Translations under genes and position numbers: made by a program
Assembly: GCA_003665825.1 (NCBI GenBank)
Contig: QPFY01000013.1
Coordinates: 620,001 to 684,000, forward strand
Origin: Microbotryum silenes-acaulis
Taxonomy: Eukaryota > Basidiomycota > Microbotryomycetes > Microbotryales > Microbotryaceae
DNA length: 64,000 bases
Reading direction: 5' to 3'
Shown here: in pieces, positions 1-11,762 of the stretch
Layout of the letters: each line of letters opens with the position of its first letter
Position numbering within the stretch: position 1 is the stretch's first letter
The notes under the pieces: model-generated
What the model was told of the DNA's origin: nothing
Databases searched by the model: none
The model's input: only the letters and a program-made list of their open reading frames with translations

Positions 1-1689
1 CATCCTGTCCACCGCCCATAAATCCAGGACTATTATCACGACTCGGATCGAACGGTCGACCGGCCCCAGGTTCGTCGGCGAAAAAGTCGACTGCTCCGTC
101 GGCCCCGCCGTCATCATCGTCGTTGGATCCACCAAATTCGCGTTGATCGTCAAAGCCATAGTCTTGACCATTCCGGTCATCGTCGTGCGCGGTGTCACCA
201 CCTGCTCGACGAGCGGGGAGGGCAGCGCGCTGTGTCAATTGAGCAAGTTCTTCGTCGTCGTTGTCCGGGTTCTGCAGGATGCCGAGGTCGAGGTTCGCAT
301 CGGGTGAGAAGCGGAACGAGGCCAGACTCGGGCAGAGAACCATGTCTTCCAACGTGTCGAGTCCATCAGGGAAGCATCGGGCTGGGGGAGAAGGAAGAGC
401 GGTCAAATCAGGCACGCGTGAGGGTCGGTACGCAGAACGAGGGAAGGAGTCGGACTCACTGGTCAGACGCGTTAGGTCACACTCAATATCCTTGTTCTCC
501 AACACGTCGTCTTCGTCGTCCTCGTCGTCCTCATCATCGTCATCGGCCTTGTCGAGCCTCGCATCTCCAGCATCAAACACGACCTTCATGTTCCTGTCAC
601 ACCCGAGGTGGTTCATCAAGATGCCTCCTGCTCCACCTTCGTCAAAATCGGCACAGGTCTTCTTGAACAGAGGGTCGACGGTGAATTCGAGATCGAAAGC
701 TTTGACTTTGATCTTGTTGAACGAGTCCGCCAAGGTCTCGGCTCGCTTGGCGTTCTACGAGGGGGCCTAGGTGTCAGGGATTTTCCAGCATGGAACCGAA
801 GTTCGTATCGTAGCTGACCTTTCGTTTCGCCTTTCGCGCTTCACGAGCATCCTCGTCTTCATCATTGTCCATGTCGTCGTCATCATCGACGCCCTGCGAA
901 CCATTACCTGCGCGATTGGGTCCATAGGCAGTGTCAGCGTCGGCCCTGCGCGCGCGGTGAACGGTACTCGGCAAAGCGACTACAACAACACTCACGACCA
1001 TCTTCAGCCAGCCCACTGAGCAATTTCCCCGTCTCTGTCGCGACGGAATCGACGCGGGAAGTCCAGATCTTGACGCAGCCGTCGAGGGTGCAGCTCGCCT
1101 TCTGGAAGTTGATCGAGTTGTCGTCGTTGTTCCTGAGCAGCGACATGTCGGCAAAGTAGTCGATCAGGGCCAAACTCCATGTGTTGGTCGATGTGATTTT
1201 CTGGGTGGTGGAGATGTATGTACCGTCAGTGAGGTGTCATTCGCGATGAGGGTGATACAAGCTCGACGCTCGGGTAGCCCGGAGTGTCGATCAACATGAG
1301 ACGCGTCGTCGCAAATGATTCAACATCAGCACCTCACGCCGGCGGTCATGGTAGCTCACATTGTCGGTCGCGATCTTCATCCACTCTTCATAACGTTGAC
1401 TCTCGACCACAAGAGGGGCAGGTGGAGGTGCGACGCCCTGCAGTTGAGCGCTGAACGAGCGATGTTGTGCCTGTGGCGTCGTCGGTCCCCCTGCTCCCGC
1501 GCTGCTGCTGCCGGCACTCGCATCGCGTAGTCGGTTCGCCGCTGCGAGAGCTGCAATCTTGGCGTGCTTGTTCTGCGGGTGGCGTTGCAGTTGCGGAGAG
1601 CTATCGTTGCTGTGGTCCTTGGTCGGCGTCGCCAACAGCGAGGACCGGCGCGGGCCCGTATTGAGCGATCGTTCCTGCAGCGGCGCCAT
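1..1689 (-). CDS. BRN1: Condensin subunit 2 (CAP-H/Brn1, kleisin), C-terminus beyond the window
   Basis: This is the kleisin subunit of condensin, which bridges the Smc2-Smc4 heads and compacts mitotic chromosomes. Exons on the minus strand are 1689-1360, 1200-996, 907-819, 754-460 and 381-1 (open at the window edge). Family signatures seen are the N-terminal RRSSLLATPTKD, the block ASCTLDGCVKIWTSRVDSV followed by TGKLLSGLAEDG, then ADSFNKIKVKAFDLEFTVD with LFKKTCADFDEGGAGG, and CPSLASFRFS. The sequence then becomes acidic, as in the family. The ATG at 1689 has a GCCATGG context; an upstream in-frame extension exists only with non-ATG starts. The intron at 382-459 is 78 nt and in frame, so it could be read through; removing it gives the better family match (TRLTRCFPDGLDTLED). 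The identity is very clear and the exact intron set is likely. Confidence 0.93.
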
Positions 1690-2096
1690 GGCTTCCAGAC
1701 AAGCCGGTGATTGAGTGGAGCCGAAGAGGCGCCGAGGCGATGCGCCCGACTGAGCAAGCCCGAGCACAAGTCTGGATTTTCAAATTTAGTGTGTGGTTTT
1801 CGCTAAGCACCCCAATCGTGCGATCACACACTTCCTAGAACTTTGCTTCAACAATTGTGAGAGAGTATCACGGATATGTGCGTCCTTGATAATAGCCGGT
1901 TTGTGCGGAAATGACTAGCGCCGCGGTCATCGCAGTAACAGCGCGAGAGCACCACTTGAAAAGCCGCCTACGAATTACTTTTGACTGAAGCAGAGTAATC
2001 GAGGAAAATCTCGAAATGTCCAGACCATAGAAATACACAAGTACTAACTGAAGATCGCTAGGCTCGACGGCTGGTCGTGAATCCACACTGGGTAAA
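1690..2096. other. Intergenic: BRN1 promoter and 3' end of phosphatase copy A
   Basis: This 407-bp stretch holds the upstream region of BRN1 and the 3' flank of the first phosphatase copy. Just downstream of the premature TAA of copy A, the region still resembles the lost C-terminal coding sequence of its paralog (about 2060-2096). I see no other gene here. Confidence 0.6.
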
Positions 2097-3959
2097 TTAT
2101 TTCGTCGCGGTCGCAGTCGCCTTCTCCATCGCTTTGAGGAACGCTGGGAGTCGGCACACCGTGCCGCTTGTCAGTGTCTCGCCCTATCAGGGGGAATACT
2201 CAACTGAGTGATTTGTGTTACGGCTTTCAGAGCAAGTACTGAAAAAATGCACGTACCTTGCCGCAAACGCTCGACAGATCCATGACTTGATCGTTGACCA
2301 GAATCCTGACATAATCCGAATCACCCCCAAGGAATGAAAAGAAGCCATCCTCATACGACCCGCTGCATCGCAGACGTTCGACGACCAAACGCCCCGCGAA
2401 GGGAACCAACTTGCTTGCGACGAAGGTGCGCATAGGGCACGGAAGAGTCGGGCTCAGGGGTGCATCTTGGAAGAGCCCGATCAGACTCATAACGGGGAGC
2501 AATTGATTGTCGTACGTGAAGTCTGCGTAAATGAACTTGTCGAGGGGAAAATGTTTTGTTTCAGAGTCGATTGTGTGATTGACCTGGGTCGTATCCTTGT
2601 CGATGTAGCTACGGTCCGAAGTGAGGCGCGTTAGAAGTTCGTTGACCCAGCCAACCCCCTGCGAGCGCGCGAGGGGGGCGCCGGGATAGGCGTTGCCGTA
2701 GTATTTGCCGAGGTCGCTGTCGTACTCGATGTAGGGGAACTCGCTCTCGCGGAAGAGACCGCAAAAGGGGGAGTAACTTGACAGACTCGAACGCGCACAA
2801 ATGGGCCAAATTGACGACGTCCTGGGGACCCAACTGGTCTGGGTCAGCTCAACGTCCGGCAAAAATGTTCGTCTCTCTCTCTCCGAGAACGTACAGAAGC
2901 AGTGAGGTTATAGTCTCGGGTGTCCTGAAGCCTCTGAAGCACCGCCGGTGTCCAAACCGCTCGCCACTGTTCCTGCGCAGTCGGGACCGTGCTCGCAAGA
3001 TTGGGGCAGTTATTCGCCAAGGGGTTCTGGAGATGCTCACCCTCCGTAAAGACGACTTGGGTGGATAATGTGAAGTTTTTCTTGTATGAGTTGGGTAGTG
3101 TGGGGATCTGGGCGTCCATATATCCGCGCGACCAGTTCCCTGCCGAGTCGACAACACGCGGATGCCCCTGTGTGTGTTTAAATCGCCGTGGTGAGGTCAA
3201 TCGGTGCCTGGTGGAGCTGGCGTGAGAGCCACCGAAGAACGCACCGTCGCTCGAACAAACGGTGCACTGCAGAAGGTAAGTGCTGCAGTTGCCGAATTGC
3301 ACTTCGTTCGTTTCACGAGTTGCTTGCCCGCATCGTAAGACCTTCAAACCGGAGGCGTTACAATTAGCATGGAAGACTGTGTAAAGCGCTGATTTTCCCG
3401 ATGCAAACAAAGCAAGGTCAGAATTCACTCTTTGGCCCCATAGGGAATCAGATTTCCATCACCACCGACGTCGTAGGTGTACTTGGCGAGGAAAGTCATC
3501 TCGGATCGGGAGTAGTTCCCTTTGCCGGTAATCTTAGCGAGCGTGGCCCGGATCGACTTGCCGGCGTCGGACGTCGGCTGTCGGGCTCCATGGCGCTGCA
3601 AAAGATTCACCTGGTCGCGAAGAATTTAGAAAGAACACCAAGATTTATCAGCGACCCGGGAGGGATATCCCGAAGATGTCGCGCGTTCGACTTACTTGCG
3701 AGACCTCGCACTTGCTCGGTACGGCGCGGTATTCCTCCACCGGATAGAAGGGAGAGCTGCAGGCCACGCATCTCGGTCAGTAGCTATCTTCTCTCTGTAC
3801 CGACATCTTTCGAACTCACTATTGACCCGAATTTGTCGAATACGGTTGGGCAGCCCCGGCGGCGCATTCCGCTGCGAGCAAAGCAGCGAGCACGAGGCGC
3901 ACGGTCCCTGTCCCGCTTTCGGACCGATGCTGCTGGTTTTTTGGCTTGAGGATCAGCAT
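2097..3959 (-). pseudogene. Histidine acid phosphatase copy A, disrupted by frameshift and nonsense
   Basis: This is the first of three tandem branch-2 histidine phosphatase (phytase-like acid phosphatase) copies. Exons on the minus strand match the intact copy B one for one: 3959-3820, 3756-3696, 3610-3429, 3341-3245, 3167-2895, 2821-2257 and 2183-2097. It has an N-terminal hydrophobic signal segment and keeps the catalytic RHGARQP. Exon 6 is 565 nt where copy B has 573. An 8-nt deletion just after CAFESVK (about 2770-2785) shifts the frame. The proton-donor HD motif has become YD (DFTYDNQ). A GAA to TAA change at 2099-2097 removes the last 12 residues, including the conserved CGF. All splice sites remain intact, so decay looks recent. 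Use of an alternative acceptor 17 nt upstream of exon 6 would restore the downstream frame but would scramble about 16 conserved residues and would not restore the His. It was secreted if ever expressed. Confidence 0.85.
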
Positions 3960-4566
3960 CGTCGCAGACTCAGTGGCCGGTAAGCCGTCTTTGAAGGAAG
4001 AGGTGGTGTGGTGGGGAGAAGGAGACCAAGCAGCATTTACGTCACTTCTACTTTTGGTCAACACACCTTTCACTTCATCGACACCATCGGCCACTGCCGG
4101 AGACAAGCACAACAACTTTTTGTTCGAAGCATCGCTTCGGCCGAGTGCGCCAAATCATGCCGATCGGGGAGTCTCGCGCGGTCGATCGCCGCGTGTATGT
4201 CTCGGATCGCTTCCGATCTCGGAAACCGAAACCGGGGGCGCCGCCTCGTCTCCCTTGGGAAGACACGACTTGATCAAAAGGAAGTCGGCGCGATGCGAGT
4301 CGAGGCAGTTTCTAGGTTCCTTTTTGGATTCCTGAAGACCCTTGGAGAAAGTAACACCGCTCACAATACTACTGGGCATGAGTTCAAGTCAACCTGAGAG
4401 GTGCCGAAGAACATCGCGCGGCAAAATTTCGAAAAGCACTCAAAATTCAGGCGACTCGAACGCGCAGTTTAGATTCAGGGAGAATAAAATTTCCCAGGTT
4501 TTACACCGTCCAAAAGAAACGAGCAAGACGACGCACAATTCCGAGACGAGAACATCACCCGGTCGC
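3960..4566. other. Intergenic between phosphatase copies A and B
   Basis: The stretch holds the promoter side of copy A and the 3' flank of copy B. No CACGTG box is present here, unlike upstream of copies B and C. I find no further gene or repeat. Confidence 0.5.
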
Positions 4567-6515
4567 CTAATCACTGGGTGTGAATCCGCACTTGGCGAAC
4601 TCTTTAGTCGCAGTTGCAGTCGCCTTGGCCATTGCCTTCGTGAACGCGGCGAGTCGGCAGACAGTGCCACTTGACAATACCTCATCCTGTTGGCGAAGCG
4701 AGAGACGGACGCCGAAAATGGTTAGTAAGCAACGTGGCGCCTGGTCCGACAAAATACTATTAGGTCCACGTACCTTGCCGCAGACACTCGATAGATCCAT
4801 GATCTGGTCGTTGACGAGGATCCTAACGTACTCGGCGTCACTGCCAAAGAACGAGAAGAAGCCATCCTCGTACGATCCACTGCATTTCAGACGCTCAACC
4901 ACCATGCGGCCGGCAAAGGGGACCAGCTTGCTCGCGACGAAGGTCCTCATAGGGCAAGGCAAGGTCGGGCTTAGCGGCGCATCTTGGAAGAGGCCGATCA
5001 GGCTCATGACGGGAAGTAATTGGTTGTCGTGGGTGAAGTCGGCGTAGATGAACTTGTCGAGTGGGAAGAGGGCCGAGTTAGAATCGATCGTGTGGTTCAC
5101 TTGGGTCGTATCCTTTTCGACATATGACCGGTCCGAGGTGAGGCGCGTCAGGAGCTCATTGACATAGCCGACCCCTTGGGACCGTGCCAGTGGGGCGCCA
5201 GGGTACGCGTTGCCGTAGTATTTGCCGAGATCACTGTCGTACTCGATGTATGGGAACTCGCTGTCGCGGAAGAGACCGCACACGGGCGAAGTCGAGTTGA
5301 TTTTAAGCGAGTCGAAGGCGCAAAGGTACGCCAGATTGACAACGTCCTGATGGTAGTGGGGCAGGTGTTTAGGCCAATGCAACCACTTTAAAAGGAACTC
5401 GATCTAACTAGGAACGTACGGAAGATGTTAAATTATAGTCCTGGGTATCCTGAAGCCTTTGAAGCACCGCAGGTGTCCATACAGCTCGCCATTGCTCCTG
5501 CGCAGCCGGGACCGTGCTCGCGAGATCGGGGCAGTTGTTGGACAAGGTGTTGTTGGCATGGTCGTCTTCAGCGAAGATCACTTTTGTGGTGAACTCGTAG
5601 CTCTTTCTCGCAGTTGGGGGAATCACGGTCCGTTGGGCGTCCATGAAACCGCGGGACCAGTTGCCGGCCGAGTCGATGACCCGTTGTGACCCCTGGTTCG
5701 ATGATCAGACATGATCAGCGCAAGTCTCACCGAACAGAAATCGGAAGCGCGGGTGGCTGTTCGACTTACTGAGGCGCGAAGGAAAGGAGAAGGTTTGCAA
5801 AGAGAGAGCGCGACCATGAGCGAGTTACACATCATTCGCTTAGCGAATTGCTTGCCCGCATCGTACGACCTTTGCGACGGGTGAGGAGGACCGAGGCATC
5901 AGTAACGAACGGAGCGGGAATTAAGACCTGGCAATGACATACTCTTTAGCTCCATAGGAAATCAAAGAACCATCTTCGCCGACATTGTAGGTATAGTTGG
6001 CAAGGAAGGCCATCTCGGGGCGGGAGTAATTGCTCTTGTCGGTGAGTTTGGCGAGAGAAGCCTTGATTGACTTGCCCGAGCTGGACGTGGGCTCTCGAGC
6101 TCCATGGCGCTGTAGGAGATTGACCTGGTGCCAAGGACGACTCATAATTACTATTAGCTTATGCGAGCCATCCAAAGAAAACAAACGTGTATGATACTTG
6201 AACCTGATCCGATTGCTCGACTTACCTGTGTCACTTTGCACTTGCTGCCGGACAGCGATGGGTATTCGCCAACAGGATAGAAAGGAGAACTGCCGAACAA
6301 GGTCCTCGATTCATGAGCGTCGTCTTCGTCATATTTTTTGTCTACCAGAACAGCCAAATAACTCACTATTGCGCCGAGTTGGTCAAGTAAGGTGCGGCAG
6401 CTGTAGCTTTGCCCGTGGCTTCGGCCACGAGCAAAGCCGTCAGCACGACTCTGATGGTGCTGCTCGCTCCAGATCGGCCAGTTCGGTCTGATCGGTGCGA
6501 CGTGAGGATAAGCAT
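4567..6515 (-). CDS. Secreted histidine acid phosphatase / phytase-like, copy B (intact)
   Basis: This is a branch-2 histidine phosphatase of 486 aa, predicted to release inorganic phosphate from phosphomonoesters (possibly phytate) outside the cell. Exons on the minus strand are 6515-6367, 6289-6226, 6124-5943, 5869-5770, 5692-5420, 5346-4774 and 4686-4567. Residues about 22-42 form a signal peptide core. The catalytic RHGAREP is at residues 77-83 (His78 is the phospho-acceptor) and the HD proton-donor pair is at 362-363 (DFTHDNQ). The family block RVIDSAGNW, several N-glycosylation sequons and conserved cysteines, including the C-terminal CGF, are present. It lies between a broken copy A and a catalytically altered copy C on the same strand, so it is probably the only active enzyme of the cluster. 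A CACGTG (Pho4-type E-box) sits at 6718-6723, about 200 bp upstream. Substrate specificity cannot be told from the sequence. Confidence 0.93.
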
Positions 6516-7158
6516 GGTATCGATGGTACTCGGAATGTTCGGGAGGGTATGAGAAGGAGGTGAAGATGTGATGGCCAGACGCTGAGCTAGTTCGCAGCCT
6601 GGTCACTCGATCATTCGAGCATTGTAAAGCTTCTCGCGGTCGGCCTTCTCTAGTGCAATGGATGGAATTTATGCCATTTTGGGCAGCGCTCACGCCGATC
6701 GCGGTCTCCGCCAAGCGCACGTGCGCGCCCGAGCGCCGGCGCTTCCCAGCTCGGCAACCGCATCGCCTCAGCCGCCTCGCATTGTGCAAATCGAGAAAGA
6801 ACACAAGTCGAACACGCCTCGGGACGAGTCCTCCCCGTCTTTTTCTTTTTTCTTTTGTAATCTCAGTTCTAGTGCTGATCAATGCAGAATAAACCATGTG
6901 GGGCTAGGCAATATATTCTTGGTGGTGGCTGACAAGCACCGCCGACTCCTCTTTCGTGCTAGGATTGATTCCCTGCTCACAATTTCACGAAACCCATTGA
7001 CTGCGCCACCGCTTTCTGAGGCCCAAGACTCTCGATGGGAAGTCGATCGCCGGTGGTTCACTCACAGAAAAAAAAAGGGGGATAGTCAAAGTAACAATAC
7101 AAACAGCGTGCGCTGTTGCAGAGAAGCAAATGGGACTATCCCTCCCGGCAAGGCCCGA
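6516..7158. other. Intergenic between phosphatase copies B and C
   Basis: This stretch contains the copy B promoter and the copy C 3' flank. A palindromic GCACGTGC lies at 6717-6724. Open frames crossing it are not supported by splice logic or family conservation. Confidence 0.5.
6718..6723. promoter_or_regulatory. CACGTG E-box upstream of phosphatase copy B
   Basis: The hexamer CACGTG is the core site of the bHLH factor Pho4, which activates acid phosphatases under phosphate starvation in yeasts. It lies about 200 bp upstream of the copy B start. The hexamer also occurs elsewhere in this window (for example near 9593, 35594, 36694 and 41333), so the link to phosphate control is only an inference. 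Confidence 0.3.
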
Positions 7159-9115
7159 TCATTTCCCGAACCCACACCCCGCAAACTCTTTGGCTGCGAT
7201 TGCGTTCGCTTTGGCGAGCGCTTCGACAAAGGCCGAGCGCGTGCAGTACGTTCCTCTCTCGGTCACCTTGGACTGTCATGACCATCAAAGATAGATCGGT
7301 TAGTGTGAGCTCCTTGAAACGATCCGCTCGAGTGTGTGAAACGCGTTGAAGACCCGACTTACCTGACCGCAAAGCGAAGTGAGATCCATCGCCTGATCAT
7401 TGACCATCACACGAACAAAATCGGTACGGCCCTTGAAGATCTCGCCCCAGTACCCGCCCTCGAACGCTCCACTGCAATCCAGACTCTCCACTACCATACG
7501 TCCGGCAAAAGGCACCATCTTGCTAGAGACGAAGGACCTCATGGGACAGGGCAAGGTTGTGCTCAAGGGATCGTCTTGAAAGAAGCCTAGGATCCCGAAT
7601 ACAGCCAGCATGAGGTTGTTGTACCCGACGTCGGCGTAGAACTTTTTATCGAGGGGGAAGGTCTTGGAGTCCGAATCGAGCGTATGGTTGACTTGGGTCG
7701 TGTCCTTGTCGACGTAAGAACGGTCCGAGGTCAAGCGAGCCAAGAGCTCGTTGACGTAACCTGCACCTTGCGAGCGGGACAAAGGTGCGCCGGGGTAGGC
7801 GTTGCCGTAATACTTGTCGAGGTCACCGTCGTATTCGATGTAGGCCCACTCGTAGGATTTGAACAGCCCACAGAAGGGCGAGGTGGCATTGATCGCGTAC
7901 GAATCAAAGGCACACAGGTAGGCGAAGTTGAGCACGTCCTGCAAAGTCATATTGAGGTTAGCATCATGTGCTGTGAAAAATCGCTGCTCCCCTGGCCGAG
8001 GACTGACCGTGCTGTTCAACGCGTAGCTCTCTTCGCTCTGCAGTCTCTGTACCACAGCTGGAGTCCACACCGCTCGCCATTCGTCCTGCGCATCAGGAAC
8101 GATGCTGACCAAGTTGGGGCAGTTGTTCGAGAGAGTGTTGCGGCTGTCGCTCGTCTCGGAGATGAGGACCGAAGTTTGGATCGGGGTCTTTGTATACTGC
8201 GATGATAGGAAACCTTCGGACCAATTGCCAGCTGACTCGCGCAACCTCGTCGAAGACTGGTATCAAGATGTGGGCCACGCATGGTGAGCACAATTTAGGT
8301 CTCGTTGATTTGGTAGCAACCAATGGAAAGAGACATGCCGAAACGAGGACCCACCGAGGAGCGCAAGAACGGTGTCCCACAAAACACCTTCCCGAGAGGG
8401 CCGGAGCAGTACCTTTTGCCGAGGGTGGAGCCTGCATCGTACAACCTACAAGAACAAAACCATCCCACGCCAAGCATTTCAAGTTCAGCATGCCAACCCT
8501 GTCCGAAGGAGCCGCCTAAGGTGAAAGAAACCCGATCCGTAGTCATCAACTTGATGGTGAAAACTCACTGGCTTGCGCCAAAAGGGATCAAGCTTCCTTC
8601 GTCGCCGAGATTGTAAGTGTAGTTGGCAAGGAACGCCATCTCACTCCTTGCGTAATGCGTCTTGTTGAAGACTTTGGCTAGCGTCGCTTGCATCGACGCT
8701 GAGGGATTAGGGGCCGGTTGGCGCGCGCCGGGGGTCTGCAGGAGGTGAACCTAGCCAGGGGCAAGAGGGGTTAGCATTACATCGCCTGCTGTACGATTCA
8801 CCCGCGGGATGAACTGACCTGTTTCATTGCACAGTGCTCGCTGTACTTTTTATACTCCGCGACGGGGGTATATGCCGAGCTGTTTGCAGGGGGTAGGGGG
8901 GAGCAAGGAAAAAGTTTTCTCTTGGTTCGGATCAGCTAGATGTCTTAGTTTCTTATTGGATGGGGATGGGTGTGTGGTACTGACTTTTGACCCGAGTTAC
9001 TCTTGTAGAGAGGATCAGCGGCGGAGACGAGCTCGCTCGCCAGCACCATGATTAAGATTGTAGCCGTCCATGTCCGCGCGACGGTGCGCTTCCTGTCCGA
9101 GGTGAGGGCGATCAT
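7159..9115 (-). CDS. Histidine phosphatase-like secreted pseudoenzyme, copy C
   Basis: The third tandem paralog has 467 aa and an intact frame. Exons on the minus strand are 9115-8985, 8879-8819, 8750-8569, 8445-8355, 8256-8008, 7938-7363 and 7272-7159. Introns sit at the same places and phases as in copy B. A signal-peptide-like hydrophobic stretch lies at about residues 14-32. The catalytic RHG is replaced by TPG (LLQTPGARQP, residues 67-76) and the HD pair by YN (residues 344-345, DVGYNNLM). The fold residues around them are kept, including YIEYDGDLDKYYGNAYPGAP, SDRSYVDKDTTQVNHTLD and the cysteines. Loss of both the nucleophile and the acid makes classical phosphatase activity very unlikely, while the absence of stops, frameshifts or splice damage argues that the protein is still made. 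Possible roles are binding, decoy or structural, but none is shown. Confidence 0.9.
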
Positions 9116-9808
9116 GTCGAAACCCGAGTTGTCGATGTGGCAAGCGAAAGACGGGAAGTGATCCAATGCAGAGAGGAGAAGGAAGCAAGTCACGTCGAGG
9201 AAGTAGTCGTCAACACCCAAGAAGTCAAGTCAGGTCGCTCGTTGCAACGGACATCAACTGCACTGCACCATGTCAACGCCCTCTTTTTCTATAGAAACCG
9301 CCGTGCGTGCGCCTCAAGTTTCTATCCCGGTTTGGGAAGTCCCGGAACCGGCACGCCTCGGATCCTGACCTCTTTTGTAGCAACCCGATCTACTTCCCGC
9401 GCGCAACCGGCGTGGTGATCCTCGACGGGCGGTGTTACGAAGATGCCGCGCCTTAAAGCCGATGATCGGTTTTCGAGGGATTCGGGGCCATCATGGCTCT
9501 GTGGCTCGTTGCCACTGCAGCATCGACTTGGGGAGGCTGAGCAGCCCGGAGGCCGATGGGCCAGTGGGGGCCCACAGCTCAGTTCCCCCTGGCACGTGAC
9601 ATTTGGGATGGAGTGAACCTGGACCAGACAGGCTCAGCGCGCGCGTGGGGCCATCAAAATGCTCTCCATTACGAAAACCGCCTCTGTCGTAGTGACCCAA
9701 TTCCCCGCTTAGTAAACGGGCTCTCCCTCCCTTGCCGGGCGCGCGCGAAGGTTGATTGACATCCCCTCCACTTCCCCCATCCACTCTCCACACCACCACC
9801 GTACAACG
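9116..9808. promoter_or_regulatory. Divergent promoter region: phosphatase copy C / borealin-like gene
   Basis: The 693-bp region separates two divergently transcribed start codons. It contains a CACGTG at 9593-9598, 211 bp upstream of the rightward gene and 478 bp upstream of the leftward one. No gene is visible inside it. Confidence 0.45.
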
Positions 9809-11546
9809 ATGGCGATGCTCAAGAAGAAAGGCAGCACTTCGAAATCATCTCGATCCAAGAAGGCTCTCATCGAAGATGAGAACCAAACCCACCCAGGTTC
9901 AATGACGATGACGACAACGTCGATCAAGGCAACGGTCGTGCTCACTCAACACAACACGTCCTCGTCCTCTTCGGCGCTCAATTCGTCCACCGGCGGGGGT
10001 GCAGGGGTAACTGCGCTGAGTGATTCGACTGGGAATACACCATTGGGTCGACACAAGTCGCTCGGGTCGAATGGCAAGACGCCGACGACCATTCAGAGGA
10101 CAGCGACGACGGCTCAGCAAGGCGGAGGCGGTGGTCTGTCGTCGATCCATCTGATGGCCATGTGGGAGAACTTCCAATTAGAAGGTGAGGCAGAAGGGCA
10201 GCGTTCCTATAGGTCGGAAGGAGAAGCAGAACTATAAGTTGGTCTCCTCTCTTTGCAGCCGAAGCGCAGAAACGAGCGCTCAAGAAGAAGGAACGCTCTC
10301 GCCTCGATACGTTCAAGCGCCACATCGCTTCGACCATCACTCAACTCGATCCGAGGTTACGCGCACTCCCTTTGGAACGAGCGATCGACGAATTCGAAAA
10401 TGATCTAGAAAAGGCTCTGCGGGCGATCGTATTGGAGGAATTGAACGCCCAGCAACAACCTTTATTGCAATCGGCTTCGGGGGCTGACCTTGGTGGTGGT
10501 ACGACGACGGAGAAAGGGGGACGAAAGAGGTAGGGTTCGCACCTGGGGTCCAGATCGTTTCAGGAACGAAACTGAGCTGTTTTGATGCCACCTTACAGGA
10601 AGCGTCTCGTCGGAACTTCACCTACTCGACCGACCCATCTCGGTTCCGACGCTGGGCCTGATCCTAGCTCATCCACGAACCTTCAAGGCTCGATCAAGAA
10701 GGCTCGGTCGACAGCGTCCACCTCAGCAGCAGCGACGCTTGGTTTGGGCGTGCCCTCGTCTTCTCGGAAGCTTCATCAAGCACCTTCTCCGGGTGTTCGT
10801 TCCGTTTCGGGAAAGAGGACGATCAGCGCTCATGGGTCACCTTCGACGACGGTGAGGGTTTCTCACTACTCTGTTACCTGGTATGCGGCGAAGCTGATCC
10901 TCTCCCTCGTTTGATTCTTCCGTAGGCGCCTCGCCAAACCCGAGCCACAGCGCGTTCGACTCGGCCCGAGACGACATGGCGCGTCCGAGCCTCGACGGCC
11001 TCTTCCACTTCCTTCATCCACAACCCCAATCTACCCCAGACTCCCCACGGCCTAACTCTGAAACCAGGACAACAAAAAGGCCAAGCTCGAGCTCCTCGGA
11101 GGGGGGAATCGATCTTGATGAGGTCGGTGAATGATTCACCGCTTTTGGGGGAGTTGGTAGCGGATGATTCTGAGGAGGGGGAGCAGGAGGAGGGAGAGGA
11201 TGGGGATGAGTATCTGGATACGGAGTGGAGTATGGTTTCCCCTCCTCTTACGTTGTCGAGTACTAAGAATGGGAAGACGGCGAAGAACAAGACCAAAGAC
11301 AACGACCCCAAGGGTAAGAGGAAGGCTTCGTCCTCTTCCGTTCTCCCACCGAGTCAACAAACTTTCCGAGTCGATCTCCCTGCGAACGCACCGATGTATA
11401 CGCAGGAAGAGGCGCGTAAAGTCAGGGAACAGGTTGAGAGGGAGGTGAGGGAGAGGATGGTGGAGGACTTGAGGAAGAAGCTGGATGTGACGGTGTTGGA
11501 GAAGGGGGAGAGGGAGAGGTTGTTGGGGGTGTTGAATCAGTTGTAA
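9809..11546 (+). CDS. Borealin/Nbl1-like chromosomal passenger complex protein
   Basis: The protein has 506 aa from exons 9809-10184, 10259-10529, 10599-10851 and 10926-11546. The segment WENFQLEAEAQKRALKKKE (ending at about residue 131), followed by a predicted helix with LDPRLRALPLERAIDEF, resembles the N-terminal borealin/Nbl1 domain. That domain forms a three-helix bundle with survivin and INCENP and targets Aurora B to centromeres. The later block LPQTPHGLTLKPGQQ, APRRGESILMRSVNDSPLL and a basic coiled-coil end resemble fungal borealin C-terminal parts. The middle is low-complexity Ser/Thr-rich with an acidic patch (about residues 370-390). The start is the ATG at 9809; upstream in-frame sequence has no earlier ATG. 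The family call rests on pattern memory, and an HMM search against the Nbl1/borealin families would settle it. Confidence 0.6.
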
Positions 11547-11762
11547 GGAGGGGCTTCACGCTTAGGTTGGGTTATCGAGATGGCGATTGTCCTTTGGTGT
11601 TTTGCTTCTTTAGGATCATTGAATTACAACAGCGGGACAGAAAAAAAGACGAGGCAGAAGGAGAACAACTCTGACGACAAGGTCAACCCATGATCCTGCC
11701 AAGAGTAAAAGCGAATCAGTACTTCAGTCACAATCGAAAGTTTCGCCTGTCGAAACCGGTAC

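Noticed and set aside
1690..1769. Upstream extensions of BRN1
   Set aside because: They begin at GTG or TTG, which are not expected start codons here. The ATG at 1689 has good context and the right family N-terminus.
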